From JANWKQ01 sp964624635 (lineage in GTDB: Bacteria > Bacteroidota > Bacteroidia > CAIKAF01): a stretch of 64,000 bases of DNA. Shown piece by piece: positions 7,918 to 17,301 of this stretch (its first letter is position 1; every line of letters starts with the position of its first letter). The DNA is taken from NCBI GenBank assembly GCA_964624635.1, contig CAZUXM010000008.1, positions 10,765 through 74,764 of the forward strand, written 5' to 3'. The position numbers and the translations under genes were made by a program. Below the pieces are notes generated by a model. It did no database searches, had not been told where the DNA came from, and saw only the letters and a program-made list of their open reading frames with translations.

Positions 7918-10092
7918 TTATTCTACAATTTTCATCTCGTTTACAAGATGTGTAGCTCCGGCATATTTATCTACTACCCAAAGTACATATCTTATATCCA
8001 CCACAATATTACGACATTTATCAGGATCGTACATAATATCACTCATGGTGCTTTCCCATGCTCTGTCGAAATTTACGCCAATCAACTGTCCGTCAGCATT
8101 CAATACCGGTGATCCGGAATTTCCTCCAGTAGTATGATTAGAGGCTAAAAATGCAACATGTAAACTACCATTTTCTGCATATCTTCCATAATCTTTGTTT
8201 TTGTACAATTCTAAAAATCTTGGTAAAAGATCAAATTCAAAATCCCCGGGCTTATATTTTTCAATAACACCATCAATAGTGGTATACCAATTATAGTTGG
8301 TTCCATCAACCGGTGAAAATCCTTGTACTTTGCCATACGAAACACGAAGGGTGCTATTAGCATCAGGATATAATCTTTTGGTTTTACTCATATAAGTTAG
8401 TATACCTTTCATATATACTGCCATTTTTTCCTGAATAACTGTATTGAGATTAATGTATTTTGTGTATACATCACTTTCATATTTTAAGTATAAGTCTTTA
8501 GATACGATGAACATTTTATCTTTTTCAAGAAGTTTAAATCCTTTTGAATGATTCTTTTTAGTTTCTTCAGCCCATTTTTTAAGTTTATCTTTATTGGTGA
8601 ACATGGTTTTTGCAAACATGTTATTGGTAAATGTACTAGCGTTTGATTTTGCAGCAACCCATTCTTTTTTAGCAATAGAAGGTAAATTTGTATCACCAAC
8701 ACCACCGAAGAAAATAGGAGATACTGCTTTCATAAGATTCTTATCAGTTTCTATGTCATAATTTTTAAAATAACCATCTAATGATGCTATGAATTTATCT
8801 AATGATTCATTGATTTCTTTTTTGAATTTTCTTACTGTAGCAGTATCCTGCGATTTTAAAGATTGATATTTTGAGTAGGGTTCAATTAAATCCTGAGATA
8901 AACCGTAAGCCTCAGGACCATTAGTGAAATATTCGCTATAATACTCAAGTAAAATAGCAAGAGGTCTAAACTGAGCATACAATTTTTCAAAATCATTCAT
9001 TACTTCCGAATAATTTTTATCGTTTTTTGCCAGTTTTAAAAACTCTTCTTCAAACAGTTTTTTCTTTTGTACTCCGTTTAATCTATTGATACCTTTTAAT
9101 TCACCTTGCCATTTTTTCCATGCATTAGCAATACCTGCTGCTTTAGAAGCATATTTAATTCTTAACTCATCACTGCTTTTCATGGCATTACGAATAACTG
9201 TTAATGAGGCATCTCTCATTTTTATACGTAAAGGATCAAGATCAGCAGTTAAAACATCTACCGCCTGAGATGGTAAATATTCCTGCGTTCTGCCTGGGAA
9301 TCCATATACCATAGTAAAGTCTCCTTCTTTGATTCCTTTTAACGATATGGTTAAACTTTTAATGGGTTTATAGGGAACATTCTCTTCAGAATAATCAGCA
9401 GGCTTATTGTTTTTATCAGTGTAAATTCTAAACATACAGAAATCTGCATTATGGCGTGGCCAAACCCAATTATCAGTATCACCTCCATAAACACCAATGG
9501 AAGACGGAGGAGCTCCCACCAATCTAACATCTTTAAATACTTCTGTAACGAATAAATAATATTCATTGCCATAATAAAACGGACGAACAACCGCCGAATA
9601 ATGAGTACCTGCTACTGCATCATTACATAGTTTTTTCACAGTGTTTTCATAATCATTTCTGCCGGCAATTACTTTATCAGTAACATTTTCCATCCTAACA
9701 ATTCGAGTAGCAGTTAAACCTTTATTAGGCAACTCGTTTTTTAAATCCTGTGCCCAATATCCATTTTTAAGATAATCATTCTCTAAACTACTGTGTGATT
9801 GTATCTGTCCGAATCCACAATGGTGGTTGGTAAGTAATAAACCTTTATCTGATATTAATTCAGCGGTACATCCTCTACCAAAAAGAAAAACAGCATCTTT
9901 TAAACTGGAAGTATTTACATTATATATGTCATCAGCGGTTAATCTCATTCCCATATCTCTCATTTCAGTTTCATTGAGAGATTTTAATAACATTGGAATC
10001 CACATTCCCTCAATGGCAAATAAACGTGTAGTACCAAAGAAGATAATGGTAATGATAACTTTTAGTTGAAGTTTATTTTTGTACATAATCAT
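7918..10092 (-). CDS. S46 family dipeptidyl-peptidase, DPP11-like
   Basis: 724 residues, normal for S46 peptidases. Catalytic triad motifs are present: TNHHCGFGQIQSHS (His about 90), TDNWVWPRHNADFCMFRIY (Asp), and GGNSGSPVLNADG (Ser659). The residue 18 after the Ser is Arg677 in GVNFDRAWES; in Porphyromonas gingivalis the equivalent Arg673 defines DPP11 (cuts after Asp/Glu) whereas DPP7 has Gly. So acidic P1 specificity is likely. An N-terminal hydrophobic segment (about 8-26) fits periplasmic export. These enzymes release dipeptides from imported oligopeptides. A DUF6252-like lipoprotein gene follows. Confidence 0.88.
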   Translation of the reverse strand: MIMYKNKLQLKVIITIIFFGTTRLFAIEGMWIPMLLKSLNETEMRDMGMRLTADDIYNVNTSSLKDAVFLFGRGCTAELISDKGLLLTNHHCGFGQIQSHSSLENDYLKNGYWAQDLKNELPNKGLTATRIVRMENVTDKVIAGRNDYENTVKKLCNDAVAGTHYSAVVRPFYYGNEYYLFVTEVFKDVRLVGAPPSSIGVYGGDTDNWVWPRHNADFCMFRIYTDKNNKPADYSEENVPYKPIKSLTISLKGIKEGDFTMVYGFPGRTQEYLPSQAVDVLTADLDPLRIKMRDASLTVIRNAMKSSDELRIKYASKAAGIANAWKKWQGELKGINRLNGVQKKKLFEEEFLKLAKNDKNYSEVMNDFEKLYAQFRPLAILLEYYSEYFTNGPEAYGLSQDLIEPYSKYQSLKSQDTATVRKFKKEINESLDKFIASLDGYFKNYDIETDKNLMKAVSPIFFGGVGDTNLPSIAKKEWVAAKSNASTFTNNMFAKTMFTNKDKLKKWAEETKKNHSKGFKLLEKDKMFIVSKDLYLKYESDVYTKYINLNTVIQEKMAVYMKGILTYMSKTKRLYPDANSTLRVSYGKVQGFSPVDGTNYNWYTTIDGVIEKYKPGDFEFDLLPRFLELYKNKDYGRYAENGSLHVAFLASNHTTGGNSGSPVLNADGQLIGVNFDRAWESTMSDIMYDPDKCRNIVVDIRYVLWVVDKYAGATHLVNEMKIVE

Positions 10093-10159
10093 AGTTTATG
10101 AGTCGGTAAAAATGATAAAAATTTTAATAACAAAGTAAATGCCAGAGATTCAATGCATT

Positions 10160-10600
10160 TTATTTTACACCGGTACTTCCAAATCCACCGGACCCTCTGT
10201 TAGTAGAAGAAAGTTCTTTTACTTCAATCCATGATGCCTGCTCATGTTGAGCAATCACCAACTGAGCAATTCTTTCTCCATCTTCAATAGTGAAATCTTC
10301 TGAAGAAATGTTAACAAGGATAACACCTATTTCTCCGCGGTAATCAGCATCAATAGTTCCCGGTGAATTAAGCACAGTAATTCCTTTTTTAAATGCTAAA
10401 CCGCTTCTTGGTCTCACCTGTGCTTCATATCCTGATGGTAATGCAATAAATAAACCCGTAGGCACTAATTTTCTTTCAAGAGGTTTTAATACAATGGGTG
10501 AATCAATGTTGGCACGAATATCCATACCTGCTGATAATGAAGTGGCATATTCGGGTAAGGGATGCTTACTGTTATTAATAATCTCTACTTTGATTTCCAT
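10160..10600 (-). CDS. dut: dUTP diphosphatase
   Basis: 146 residues with the trimeric dUTPase motifs in order: AGMDIRA (about 25), RPRSGLAFKKGI (about 63), GTIDADYRGEIGVILVN (about 82), GERIAQLVI, and the C-terminal Gly-rich RGSGGFGSTG that closes over the uracil site. It hydrolyses dUTP to dUMP and pyrophosphate, supplying thymidylate synthesis and keeping uracil out of DNA. Its start overlaps the end of the flippase gene by 16 bases, so translation is coupled. Confidence 0.95.
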   Translation of the reverse strand: MEIKVEIINNSKHPLPEYATSLSAGMDIRANIDSPIVLKPLERKLVPTGLFIALPSGYEAQVRPRSGLAFKKGITVLNSPGTIDADYRGEIGVILVNISSEDFTIEDGERIAQLVIAQHEQASWIEVKELSSTNRGSGGFGSTGVK

Positions 10601-12096
10601 ATTTTTCCTTTTAGTGTTTTTACCAATGTTCTTATTTCCTTATCAATGTTATAAACGATGAATAGGAAGAATCCTAACAATGCAGTATTGATGGTTAATC
10701 GTACAACAAGGTTATCAAAAGGGACCTGAGAGCTAACAAATGATATCACAATGGAAATTACAATGAGTGTTGCAATTTTTTTAATGTTGTAGGGGATAGG
10801 ATAATGTTTTCTCCCTGTAAAATAACTGAGGATACTCATTACAACGTAAGCAGCTAAAGTAGTCCACGCAGAAGCCATGTATCCGTACGTCGGAATAAAA
10901 ACAATATTGAGCACAATGGTAATAATGGCCCCAATAACTGAAAACCAAACACCAAACATAGTTTGACCGGATAATTTATACCACATAGATAAATTTACAT
11001 AGATGCCCAAAAATAAATTAGCCATCATAATGATTGGAACGATTTTTAATCCTGTCCAGAATTCTTTGTTGGCAATAAAATATTTGAAAATATCTAAATA
11101 CACATTTACTACTACATATAAAAAACAACATAGAATTACAAAGTAGGTCATTACTTTTGCATAGGTCTTTTTAGGTTCTTTTTCTTTGAGTTGTGAAAAG
11201 AAAAAGGGCTCAGCAGCAAAACGATATGCTTGAATAGATAATGACATCAATATTGCTAGTTTATAACATCCGCCATAAATACCAATTTGAGTATCAGCAT
11301 CATTTTCGGGAAGTGGTAAAAATCTTTCGAGTAATAAAATATCTAATCGTTCATTAATGATAAAACCCAATCCTGATATTACAAGAGGTAGTGAATAGAT
11401 GAGCATTTCTTTAAGTAATTTTCTATTGAATCTGAATGGAATTCTTAACATAATAGGGAAACAACAGATCATTTTTACCAAACTGGCAATCAGGTTTGAA
11501 ATAAAAATATAGCCTACCCCAATATCATGGTTATATACTTTGTCAAGAAAACTTCCTTCTTCTATTTTACCATCGAGGAACAAAGACCTGCAATACACCA
11601 GCCAAAAAACATTCAAACCAATATTCACAAGAATATTAAGCAAAGTGATTCCGGTAAATATTTTAGGTCGGTTTTGTTGCCGTAGCCAAGCCATAGGGAT
11701 GGCTGAAATGGCATCTAACCCAATGATAAGCCCTAACCATTGTACATAATCTGCATGTCCCGGATATTTCATTAATACCGCCAAAGACGGAGCGAATGAA
11801 AATATAACAATCCAAAATAATGCGGTAGTAGTTAATATAGATCCCATAATGGTAGAGAATACCATTGGTTTATCTTCTTTTTTCTGACAGAAATTAAACA
11901 AAGCGGTTTCCATTCCATAGGTAAGTATAACCAGCAGAATGGCGATATAAGCATAAGCCTTATTGTATTGAGCAAAAATTGCTGGTGCAAAAATACTGGT
12001 ATATAAAGGGGTCAAAAAGTAATTCAATACCCTGGCGAGAATGGTACCCACTCCGTATATGGCCGTTTGCCCCGCTAATTTCTTAAGAGGATTCAA
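10585..12096 (-). CDS. oligosaccharide flippase (Wzx-type/MOP superfamily)
   Basis: 503 residues with about 12-14 hydrophobic helices. The start GQTAIYGVGTILARVLNYFLTPLYTS is the hallmark of polysaccharide-biosynthesis exporters (MOP superfamily), which flip lipid-linked glycans across the inner membrane. Mid-protein LIYSLPLVISGLGFIINERLDILLL is the second conserved half. No glycan gene cluster surrounds it, only dut downstream with overlap, which is a frequent pairing in Bacteroidota core genomes as I recall. Substrate unknown. The start at 12096 leaves a short divergent gap to the S8 protease. Confidence 0.85.
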   Translation of the reverse strand: MNPLKKLAGQTAIYGVGTILARVLNYFLTPLYTSIFAPAIFAQYNKAYAYIAILLVILTYGMETALFNFCQKKEDKPMVFSTIMGSILTTTALFWIVIFSFAPSLAVLMKYPGHADYVQWLGLIIGLDAISAIPMAWLRQQNRPKIFTGITLLNILVNIGLNVFWLVYCRSLFLDGKIEEGSFLDKVYNHDIGVGYIFISNLIASLVKMICCFPIMLRIPFRFNRKLLKEMLIYSLPLVISGLGFIINERLDILLLERFLPLPENDADTQIGIYGGCYKLAILMSLSIQAYRFAAEPFFFSQLKEKEPKKTYAKVMTYFVILCCFLYVVVNVYLDIFKYFIANKEFWTGLKIVPIIMMANLFLGIYVNLSMWYKLSGQTMFGVWFSVIGAIITIVLNIVFIPTYGYMASAWTTLAAYVVMSILSYFTGRKHYPIPYNIKKIATLIVISIVISFVSSQVPFDNLVVRLTINTALLGFFLFIVYNIDKEIRTLVKTLKGKIWKSK

Positions 12097-12219
12097 TTCT
12101 ATAAAGTTATGTAAAAGTATAAAACACAGGCATATTAAGAATTTTTATCAGTTTCAAAATCCTATTAAGAACAGTATTTGTGTTTAAATGCTAATATTGT
12201 AATATAAACAACACATAAC

Positions 12220-13878
12220 ATGATGAACAAATCTCTAATCAAAGGTTTAGCTGTAGCTACACTTCTTGGTTCAACCTTGTTAACGGCACAAACCGACTAT
12301 CCGCGTAAGGATTGGATGTTGCTGGATGCTAAAAAAGATAAAGTGGCCGGTATGAGTGTTACTCAGGGGTACTCAATGCTTAAGAAAAAGAAACCTGTAA
12401 AAGTGATAGTAGCTGTTATTGACAGTGGCGTTGATTACTTACATGAGGACTTGAAAAGCGTTATGTGGGTAAATCCCGGCGAAGTAGCCAATAATGGTAA
12501 AGATGATGATGGTAATGGTTATGTCGATGATATTCATGGATGGAATTTTATTGGTGGTAAGGATGGAAAAAATGTTGAACATGATAACCTTGAGTTGACT
12601 CGTTTATACAGAGATTTGAATAAAAAATTTGAAGGTAAAACAGGTCCGTTCACTGATACTGAAGAAAACAAACAATTTGAATTGTATAAAAAAGTAAAAT
12701 TGGAGTTTGAAGGTAAAATGGGAGAGATCAATGGTACTTTAAAGATCTACAAGCCTATCTATGATGATGTAAAAGCAGTAAAAGACGGTATCAAAGCTAA
12801 ATTTTCATTAGAAAATGCCACTGCTGATGAGTTAGCAGCTTTAACTTTTGACAAGTCTGATACTTTGTTGTCTAAAGTAGAAAAAGTAAAAACCTACCTT
12901 CAATTAGGATATGCTGCCAATGTAAATGAACTTTTTGAAGGGTTACAAGGTGCGATGGATTATTTTAACGGTCAGTTAGAATATAACCTGAATGTTGATT
13001 ATGATCCAAGGAACATTGTTGGAGATAATTATGCTAACTCATCTGAGAAAAATTATGGAAATAATGATGTAAAGGGACCGGATGCTTCGCATGGTACTCA
13101 CGTTGCGGGTATCATCGGTGCGGTTCGTGGAAATGGTATTGGGATGGATGGTATAGCTGATAATGTACAAATTATGTCAGTTCGTGTAGTACCTGATGGT
13201 GACGAAAGAGATAAAGATGTTGCTAACGGTATCAGATATGCAGTAGATAATGGTGCGAAAATCATTAATATGAGTTTTGGTAAATCATGGGTATTCGATA
13301 AAAAAGTAGTTGATGATGCGATTAAATATGCTGAGTCAAAAGGAGTATTGTTGATTCATGCTGCAGGTAATGAAAATACCAATATTGATGAACAAACTCA
13401 TTATCCAACTAAAACCTTATTGGATGGGTCGTCAGTAAATAACTGGATGGAAATAGGTGCTATGGGATATGATTTTGACATTAAAAAAGGAGATGAAGAA
13501 AAGCCATTGCCTAAAAATCCAAAGTATAAAATGGTAGTAGGTGATTTCAGTAACTATGGAGTAAAATATGTTGATGTATTTTCTCCCGGGGTCGATATTT
13601 ACTCTACTATTCCTGAAAATAAATATGCATTCTTTAATGGTACTAGTATGGCAGCTCCTGCTACAAGTGGTGTTGCAGCTGTAATCATGAGTTATTTCCC
13701 TAATTTAACCGCAGCCCAGGTAAGAGATGTATTGATGCAAAGTTCAACCAAATATGGAAAATATCAGGTATTAAAACCAGGTACTAAAGATGAGATGGTA
13801 ACTTTAGGTCAGTTAAGTTATACCGGCGGTGTGGTAAATTTAGCTAATGCTATCAAGATAGCTTCTAAAATTAAATAA
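12220..13878 (+). CDS. secreted S8 (subtilisin) family serine protease
   Basis: 552 residues. A signal peptide (about 1-23, ending LLTAQ) is followed by the catalytic core: VIVAVIDSGVDYLHEDL (Asp68), DASHGTHVAGIIGA (His291) and FFNGTSMAAPATSGVAA (Ser476). About 220 residues separate Asp and His, against 35-60 in ordinary subtilisins. The insert (about 115-270) is charged and probably helical. A DDDGNGYVDDIHGWNFIGG stretch after Asp68 is common in Bacteroidota S8 enzymes and may bind calcium. No T9SS sorting domain is seen, so the enzyme may stay periplasmic. It ends just before an inverted-repeat element. Confidence 0.9.
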   Translation: MMNKSLIKGLAVATLLGSTLLTAQTDYPRKDWMLLDAKKDKVAGMSVTQGYSMLKKKKPVKVIVAVIDSGVDYLHEDLKSVMWVNPGEVANNGKDDDGNGYVDDIHGWNFIGGKDGKNVEHDNLELTRLYRDLNKKFEGKTGPFTDTEENKQFELYKKVKLEFEGKMGEINGTLKIYKPIYDDVKAVKDGIKAKFSLENATADELAALTFDKSDTLLSKVEKVKTYLQLGYAANVNELFEGLQGAMDYFNGQLEYNLNVDYDPRNIVGDNYANSSEKNYGNNDVKGPDASHGTHVAGIIGAVRGNGIGMDGIADNVQIMSVRVVPDGDERDKDVANGIRYAVDNGAKIINMSFGKSWVFDKKVVDDAIKYAESKGVLLIHAAGNENTNIDEQTHYPTKTLLDGSSVNNWMEIGAMGYDFDIKKGDEEKPLPKNPKYKMVVGDFSNYGVKYVDVFSPGVDIYSTIPENKYAFFNGTSMAAPATSGVAAVIMSYFPNLTAAQVRDVLMQSSTKYGKYQVLKPGTKDEMVTLGQLSYTGGVVNLANAIKIASKIK

Positions 13879-13884
13879 GCTTGG

Positions 13885-13991
13885 AGATTCCTGCCTTCGC
13901 AGGAATGACTCTCGAGAATGTTAAGAAACACCAGATGCTCTGCATCTGGTGTTTCTGCTTAATGTTGTCATTCCTGCGCAGGCAGGAATCT
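13885..13991. repeat. composite inverted repeat, ATTCCTGC family, copy 1
   Basis: Outer arms of 25 bases (13885-13909 and 13967-13991) begin AGATTCCTGCC and match as reverse complements at 24 of 25 positions. Each arm is itself partly palindromic (ATTCCTGC...GCAGGAAT). Between them is a perfect 14-bp hairpin: AGAAACACCAGATG (13924-13937) with its complement at 13943-13956. It lies between convergent genes and may act as a bidirectional terminator. Copy 2 is at 53677-53784 with the same outer arms but an unrelated inner hairpin. Confidence 0.85.
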
Positions 13992-14062
13992 AATCAACTA
14001 AGGTAAAATTCTCCTTCACAACATTAGACCCCATCTGTAGATGAGAATCTTTCAAAAATATA

Positions 14063-14821
14063 CTACCAAACAAACGGAAATATTGCTTTCCGTTGTTTTG
14101 GATAATCTGTAAATTTTGAAAGGTACCATTTATGATGTGAAATAGCTCGTGGTGCTACATTGGCAAAAGTCCAGATGACAAAAACCAATCCCGGTAAACT
14201 CCAGGTTAATATGGCAAATCCTAACCATTCAATAATTTCCCCGAAGAGATTAGGGCACGAAACATATTTAAACAATCCACCTTGTGGGATTTTATATCCC
14301 GTTTCTCCGGGTTTTCTTAAATTAATAAGGATTCCATCTGATTGCCAGTTAATAAACATACCTATTAAAAATATTACTGTCCCAACAATAAACCTTGGAT
14401 CAGTTAACCATTCAATAGTATAGTCGGCAAAATTTCCAAAATAATAACCCAATAAAAAACCATTCATCATATTAAAGCCCATAGCAGATAACATAATCAC
14501 CAACGGCATCTTTTTCCCTTTGGTTTTTATTCTTAATGGGAATAAAATGGATCTGTTTAAATAATGAAAAGCAAAAAATCCCACCATAATTCCCGAAGCA
14601 ACATTTAACTTAACAGAACCTGTAAGCAAAAAACAACACAATACTACCAAAACAAAAAACTCCATGAGGAACCAACCTAATTTATTATCGATTAACGGAC
14701 CCCAGGTGGTGGTGGTGTGTCTACCATAAGGTGCAGTTTGTTTAAGCAGATAAAAGAAAGTAATAATGCCTATACCAATCCAGGTAATAGCTATGTAAAA
14801 GTATAAATCCCAACTCATCAT
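14063..14821 (-). CDS. steroid 5-alpha-reductase-like membrane protein (DUF1295/SRD5A family)
   Basis: 252 residues, 6-7 hydrophobic helices. The start FYLLKQTAPYGRH is the conserved TAPYGR of 3-oxo-5-alpha-steroid 4-dehydrogenases. The C-terminal half has GGLFKYVSCPNLFGEIIEWLGFA, with the conserved P-N-x2-GE that binds NADPH, and a closing HKWYLSKFTDYPKQRKA. So it is probably an NADPH-dependent membrane reductase acting on an enone of a steroid or other isoprenoid-like lipid; the natural substrate is unknown. It lies 6 bases after the SDR gene 14828-15817 on the same strand, a likely operon of two lipid-modifying reductases. Confidence 0.82.
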   Translation of the reverse strand: MMSWDLYFYIAITWIGIGIITFFYLLKQTAPYGRHTTTTWGPLIDNKLGWFLMEFFVLVVLCCFLLTGSVKLNVASGIMVGFFAFHYLNRSILFPLRIKTKGKKMPLVIMLSAMGFNMMNGFLLGYYFGNFADYTIEWLTDPRFIVGTVIFLIGMFINWQSDGILINLRKPGETGYKIPQGGLFKYVSCPNLFGEIIEWLGFAILTWSLPGLVFVIWTFANVAPRAISHHKWYLSKFTDYPKQRKAIFPFVW

Positions 14822-14827
14822 TGAATG

Positions 14828-15817
14828 TTAGTTTTGCTGTTTAATATATCCGTTTTCTTTAAACCATTGAATAAGATCCCTAACGGTTTCTTTAAATTCT
14901 CTTGGATTGTGATCTAATTCACTTTTCGCTTTTTGGTGACTTACCTTTTGGTTACCATTAATTAATACTTCAATAGATTCGTTAGTATATAAAGGTTCTT
15001 TACCAGTAATTTTTGATTGAATTTTTACAAAAGGTAAGCCTGCTCTGGCAGTCCATGCAGGAATGGTGGGTATTTTTATTTTTTCTCCTTTTACTTCACT
15101 AATAATATTAATGATATCTCTCATGGAATAATATTTACCCGAAAGCAAATAATTTTCTCCTATACGACCCATAGTAAGGGCATTGCAAACTGAGCTGGAA
15201 ACATCTCTTACATCTACCCAATCAAATCCACCATTAAATATGGCAGGTATTTTTCCTAAATAAATATCCAGAATGGCTTTTCCCTGATATGATAATTTAT
15301 TTTCCGGGGCACCAGTAACTGAAGTTGGGTTAAGAATAATGGCGGGTAAGCCTTTTGATACCATTTCTTTTACAATTAGTTGTCCATCACGTTTACTTTG
15401 GTCATATGCAAAAGCCGTAGAGTCAACATAATTTCTGTTTTCATCTAACAATTCAGCTTTTGGTAATGCATTATAAGCATGTATGGAAGAAATATGAACC
15501 ACTCTCTGTAATTTTTTGTCAAGGGCAGTTTGCATTACATTTCTTACCCCTTCCACATTTACTTTTCTTACAATTCCTCCTTTATCACCATTAATTGAGA
15601 TAACGGCTGCTGAGTGAATGAGGGCATCACAACCATTCAGCAAATTTTCCATATCGGCCCTTTCATTTACATGTCCTTTCACATATTCAATTCCCTTTTT
15701 ATCAAGATATGAGGTGTCATTAAAAGCCAGAGCCTTTACTGTATGTCCTCTTTTTTGCAACTCCTCCATAATAGAGATGCCAATGTGTCCACAAGCTCCT
15801 GTAAGCGCAACTTTCAT
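14828..15817 (-). CDS. NAD-dependent epimerase/dehydratase (extended SDR)
   Basis: 329 residues. Rossmann motif TGACGHIGISIMEELQKRGH (about 5-24), then DALIHSAAVIS (about 65), HISSIHAY, and the catalytic YDQSKRDGQ (YxxxK, about 140). Later NPTSVTGAP and FDWVDVRDVSSSVCNAL match extended SDRs of the dihydroflavonol-4-reductase / 3-beta-hydroxysteroid dehydrogenase type. Downstream is a steroid-reductase-like gene, so a shared lipid or isoprenoid substrate is plausible but inferred. A -7 box TAAGTTTG lies at 15838-15845, 20 bases upstream of the ATG. Confidence 0.85.
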   Translation of the reverse strand: MKVALTGACGHIGISIMEELQKRGHTVKALAFNDTSYLDKKGIEYVKGHVNERADMENLLNGCDALIHSAAVISINGDKGGIVRKVNVEGVRNVMQTALDKKLQRVVHISSIHAYNALPKAELLDENRNYVDSTAFAYDQSKRDGQLIVKEMVSKGLPAIILNPTSVTGAPENKLSYQGKAILDIYLGKIPAIFNGGFDWVDVRDVSSSVCNALTMGRIGENYLLSGKYYSMRDIINIISEVKGEKIKIPTIPAWTARAGLPFVKIQSKITGKEPLYTNESIEVLINGNQKVSHQKAKSELDHNPREFKETVRDLIQWFKENGYIKQQN

Positions 15818-15837
15818 AATTTCAGAATGATATTTGG

Positions 15838-15845
15838 CAAACTTA
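15838..15845 (-). promoter_or_regulatory. -7 promoter element TAAGTTTG
   Basis: Full match to TAnnTTTG on the minus strand, 20 bases before the SDR start. The -33 TTG is not obvious. Confidence 0.5.
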
Positions 15846-15916
15846 CCAATTTTGAAGGGATTTTGTATTTATTCAAAATCCCCTAAAAATGACATACACC
15901 CCAAGTAAAATTGATG

Positions 15917-15924
15917 TACCTTTG
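15917..15924 (+). promoter_or_regulatory. -7 promoter element TACCTTTG
   Basis: Full match to TAnnTTTG, 26 bases before the ferredoxin reductase ATG at 15951. It faces away from the SDR promoter at 15838-15845, so the two promoters are divergent. Confidence 0.6.
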
Positions 15925-15950
15925 CAAACTTTAAATATTGAGTAAGTATT

Positions 15951-16955
15951 ATGATTACTACAGATATATGTATTATTGGGGCGGGGCCAGTTGGATTGTT
16001 TGCCGTATTTGAAGCTGGATTATTAAAAATGAGGTGCCATTTGGTAGATGCTCTTCCACAAGTTGGGGGGCAGTTATCTGAGATTTATCCAAAGAAACCT
16101 ATTTATGATATTCCGGGCTATCCGGATATTTTGGCCGGAGAGCTTGTAGATAACCTAATGAAGCAAATACAGCCTTTTAATCCAACATTTACATTAGGAG
16201 AAAGGCTTGAACAACTTGAAAAGCAAGAGGATGGTTCGTTTATTTTAACTACTTCTGACCAAACAAAAATTCATTGTAAAGTAGTAGTCATCGCTGGAGG
16301 TTTAGGTTGTTTTGAGCCTAGAAAGCCTGAAGTGGCGGGTTTGGAAGATTTTGAAGGAAAGGGGATTGCATATATAGTAAAGGACCCGGAACTATTCAGA
16401 AATAAAAAATTGGTATTGGCAGGTGGGGGAGACTCGGCTTTAGATTGGGCCATCCATTTAAGTGAAATAACCGAAGAATTGGCATTGGTTCATCGTAGTG
16501 AAACATTTAGAGGGGCTCCCGACAGCGCCGAAAAAGTATTCGAACTGGCCAAAGCAGGTAAAATCAAGCTTTTATTAAACTCAAATGTGGTAAAAGTAAG
16601 TGGTAACGGGCATTTAAAGGCAGTTACAATTACCAATACCAATAACGAAAACTCAGAATTACCAACTGATTATTTTATTCCATTATTTGGGTTAACCCCT
16701 AAATTAGGGCCTTTGGCTGACTGGGGCTTGAATATTGATAAAAATGCCATTGAAGTAAATACTGAAGATTATTCAACCAATATACCGGGAATATTTGCTA
16801 TTGGGGACATCAACACATATAAAGGTAAGCTTAAATTGATTCTTTGTGGTTTTCACGAAGGGGCTTTGATGGCTCAATCGGCCTTTAAATATGTATATCC
16901 AAACCAGAAACTGAGTTTTAAATATACTACAGTAAACGGGGTAAACGCATTTTAA
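15951..16955 (+). CDS. ferredoxin/flavodoxin--NADP+ reductase, thioredoxin-reductase-like type
   Basis: 334 residues. FAD motif CIIGAGPVGLFAVFEAG (about 6-22), VGGQLSEIYPKKPIYDIPGYP, and the NADP motif VLAGGGDSALDWA (about 160) are those of the homodimeric FNR that resembles thioredoxin reductase. The redox CxxC of thioredoxin reductase is absent, as expected for this FNR type. The C-terminus has FAIGDINTYKGKLKLILCGFHEG. It moves electrons between NADPH and ferredoxin. A [2Fe-2S] ferredoxin gene starts 10 bases after its stop, so enzyme and probable partner are co-transcribed. Confidence 0.92.
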   Translation: MITTDICIIGAGPVGLFAVFEAGLLKMRCHLVDALPQVGGQLSEIYPKKPIYDIPGYPDILAGELVDNLMKQIQPFNPTFTLGERLEQLEKQEDGSFILTTSDQTKIHCKVVVIAGGLGCFEPRKPEVAGLEDFEGKGIAYIVKDPELFRNKKLVLAGGGDSALDWAIHLSEITEELALVHRSETFRGAPDSAEKVFELAKAGKIKLLLNSNVVKVSGNGHLKAVTITNTNNENSELPTDYFIPLFGLTPKLGPLADWGLNIDKNAIEVNTEDYSTNIPGIFAIGDINTYKGKLKLILCGFHEGALMAQSAFKYVYPNQKLSFKYTTVNGVNAF

Positions 16956-16965
16956 TCTTTTGTTA

Positions 16966-17284
16966 ATGGATAATAACCTGGTTCAAATAAACGTTGAAGA
17001 TCAAGAGGGGGTTGAAACACAGATAGAAGTACCTACTGATATCTCCTTATCTTTGATGGAGGTGCTTAAAGGTATGGACTATCACATTCTCGCTACCTGC
17101 GGTGGGATGGCACTTTGCGCAACATGTCATGTTCAGGTAAAACAAGGTTTTGATGAACTTCATGAAGCTTCCAACGATGAATGGGCCATGCTCGATACCT
17201 TGCCAAAACTAACACAAACAAGCAGGCTGGCATGCCAAATCAGAGTGGAAACCTTAAAAGACGGCATGAGCTTTAAGTTGCTGG
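16966..17284 (+). CDS. [2Fe-2S] ferredoxin, 3' end lost in assembly gap
   Basis: About 106 visible residues from the ATG at 16966 (an upstream TTG at 16960 is less likely). The cluster ligands are in LATCGGMALCATCHV plus LACQIRV: Cys-x5-Cys-x2-Cys then a distant Cys, the adrenodoxin/vertebrate-type pattern. The reading frame reaches DGMSFKLL and then the N run at 17285-17301; the family usually ends a few residues later, so the stop is hidden in the gap. The frame visible after the gap is not expected to be coding. It directly follows the FNR gene and is its likely electron partner. Confidence 0.88.
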
Positions 17285-17301
17285 NNNNNNNNNNNNNNNN
17301 N
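17285..17301. other. assembly gap (17 N)
   Basis: Run of N within the end of the ferredoxin gene; true length unknown. Confidence 0.99.
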
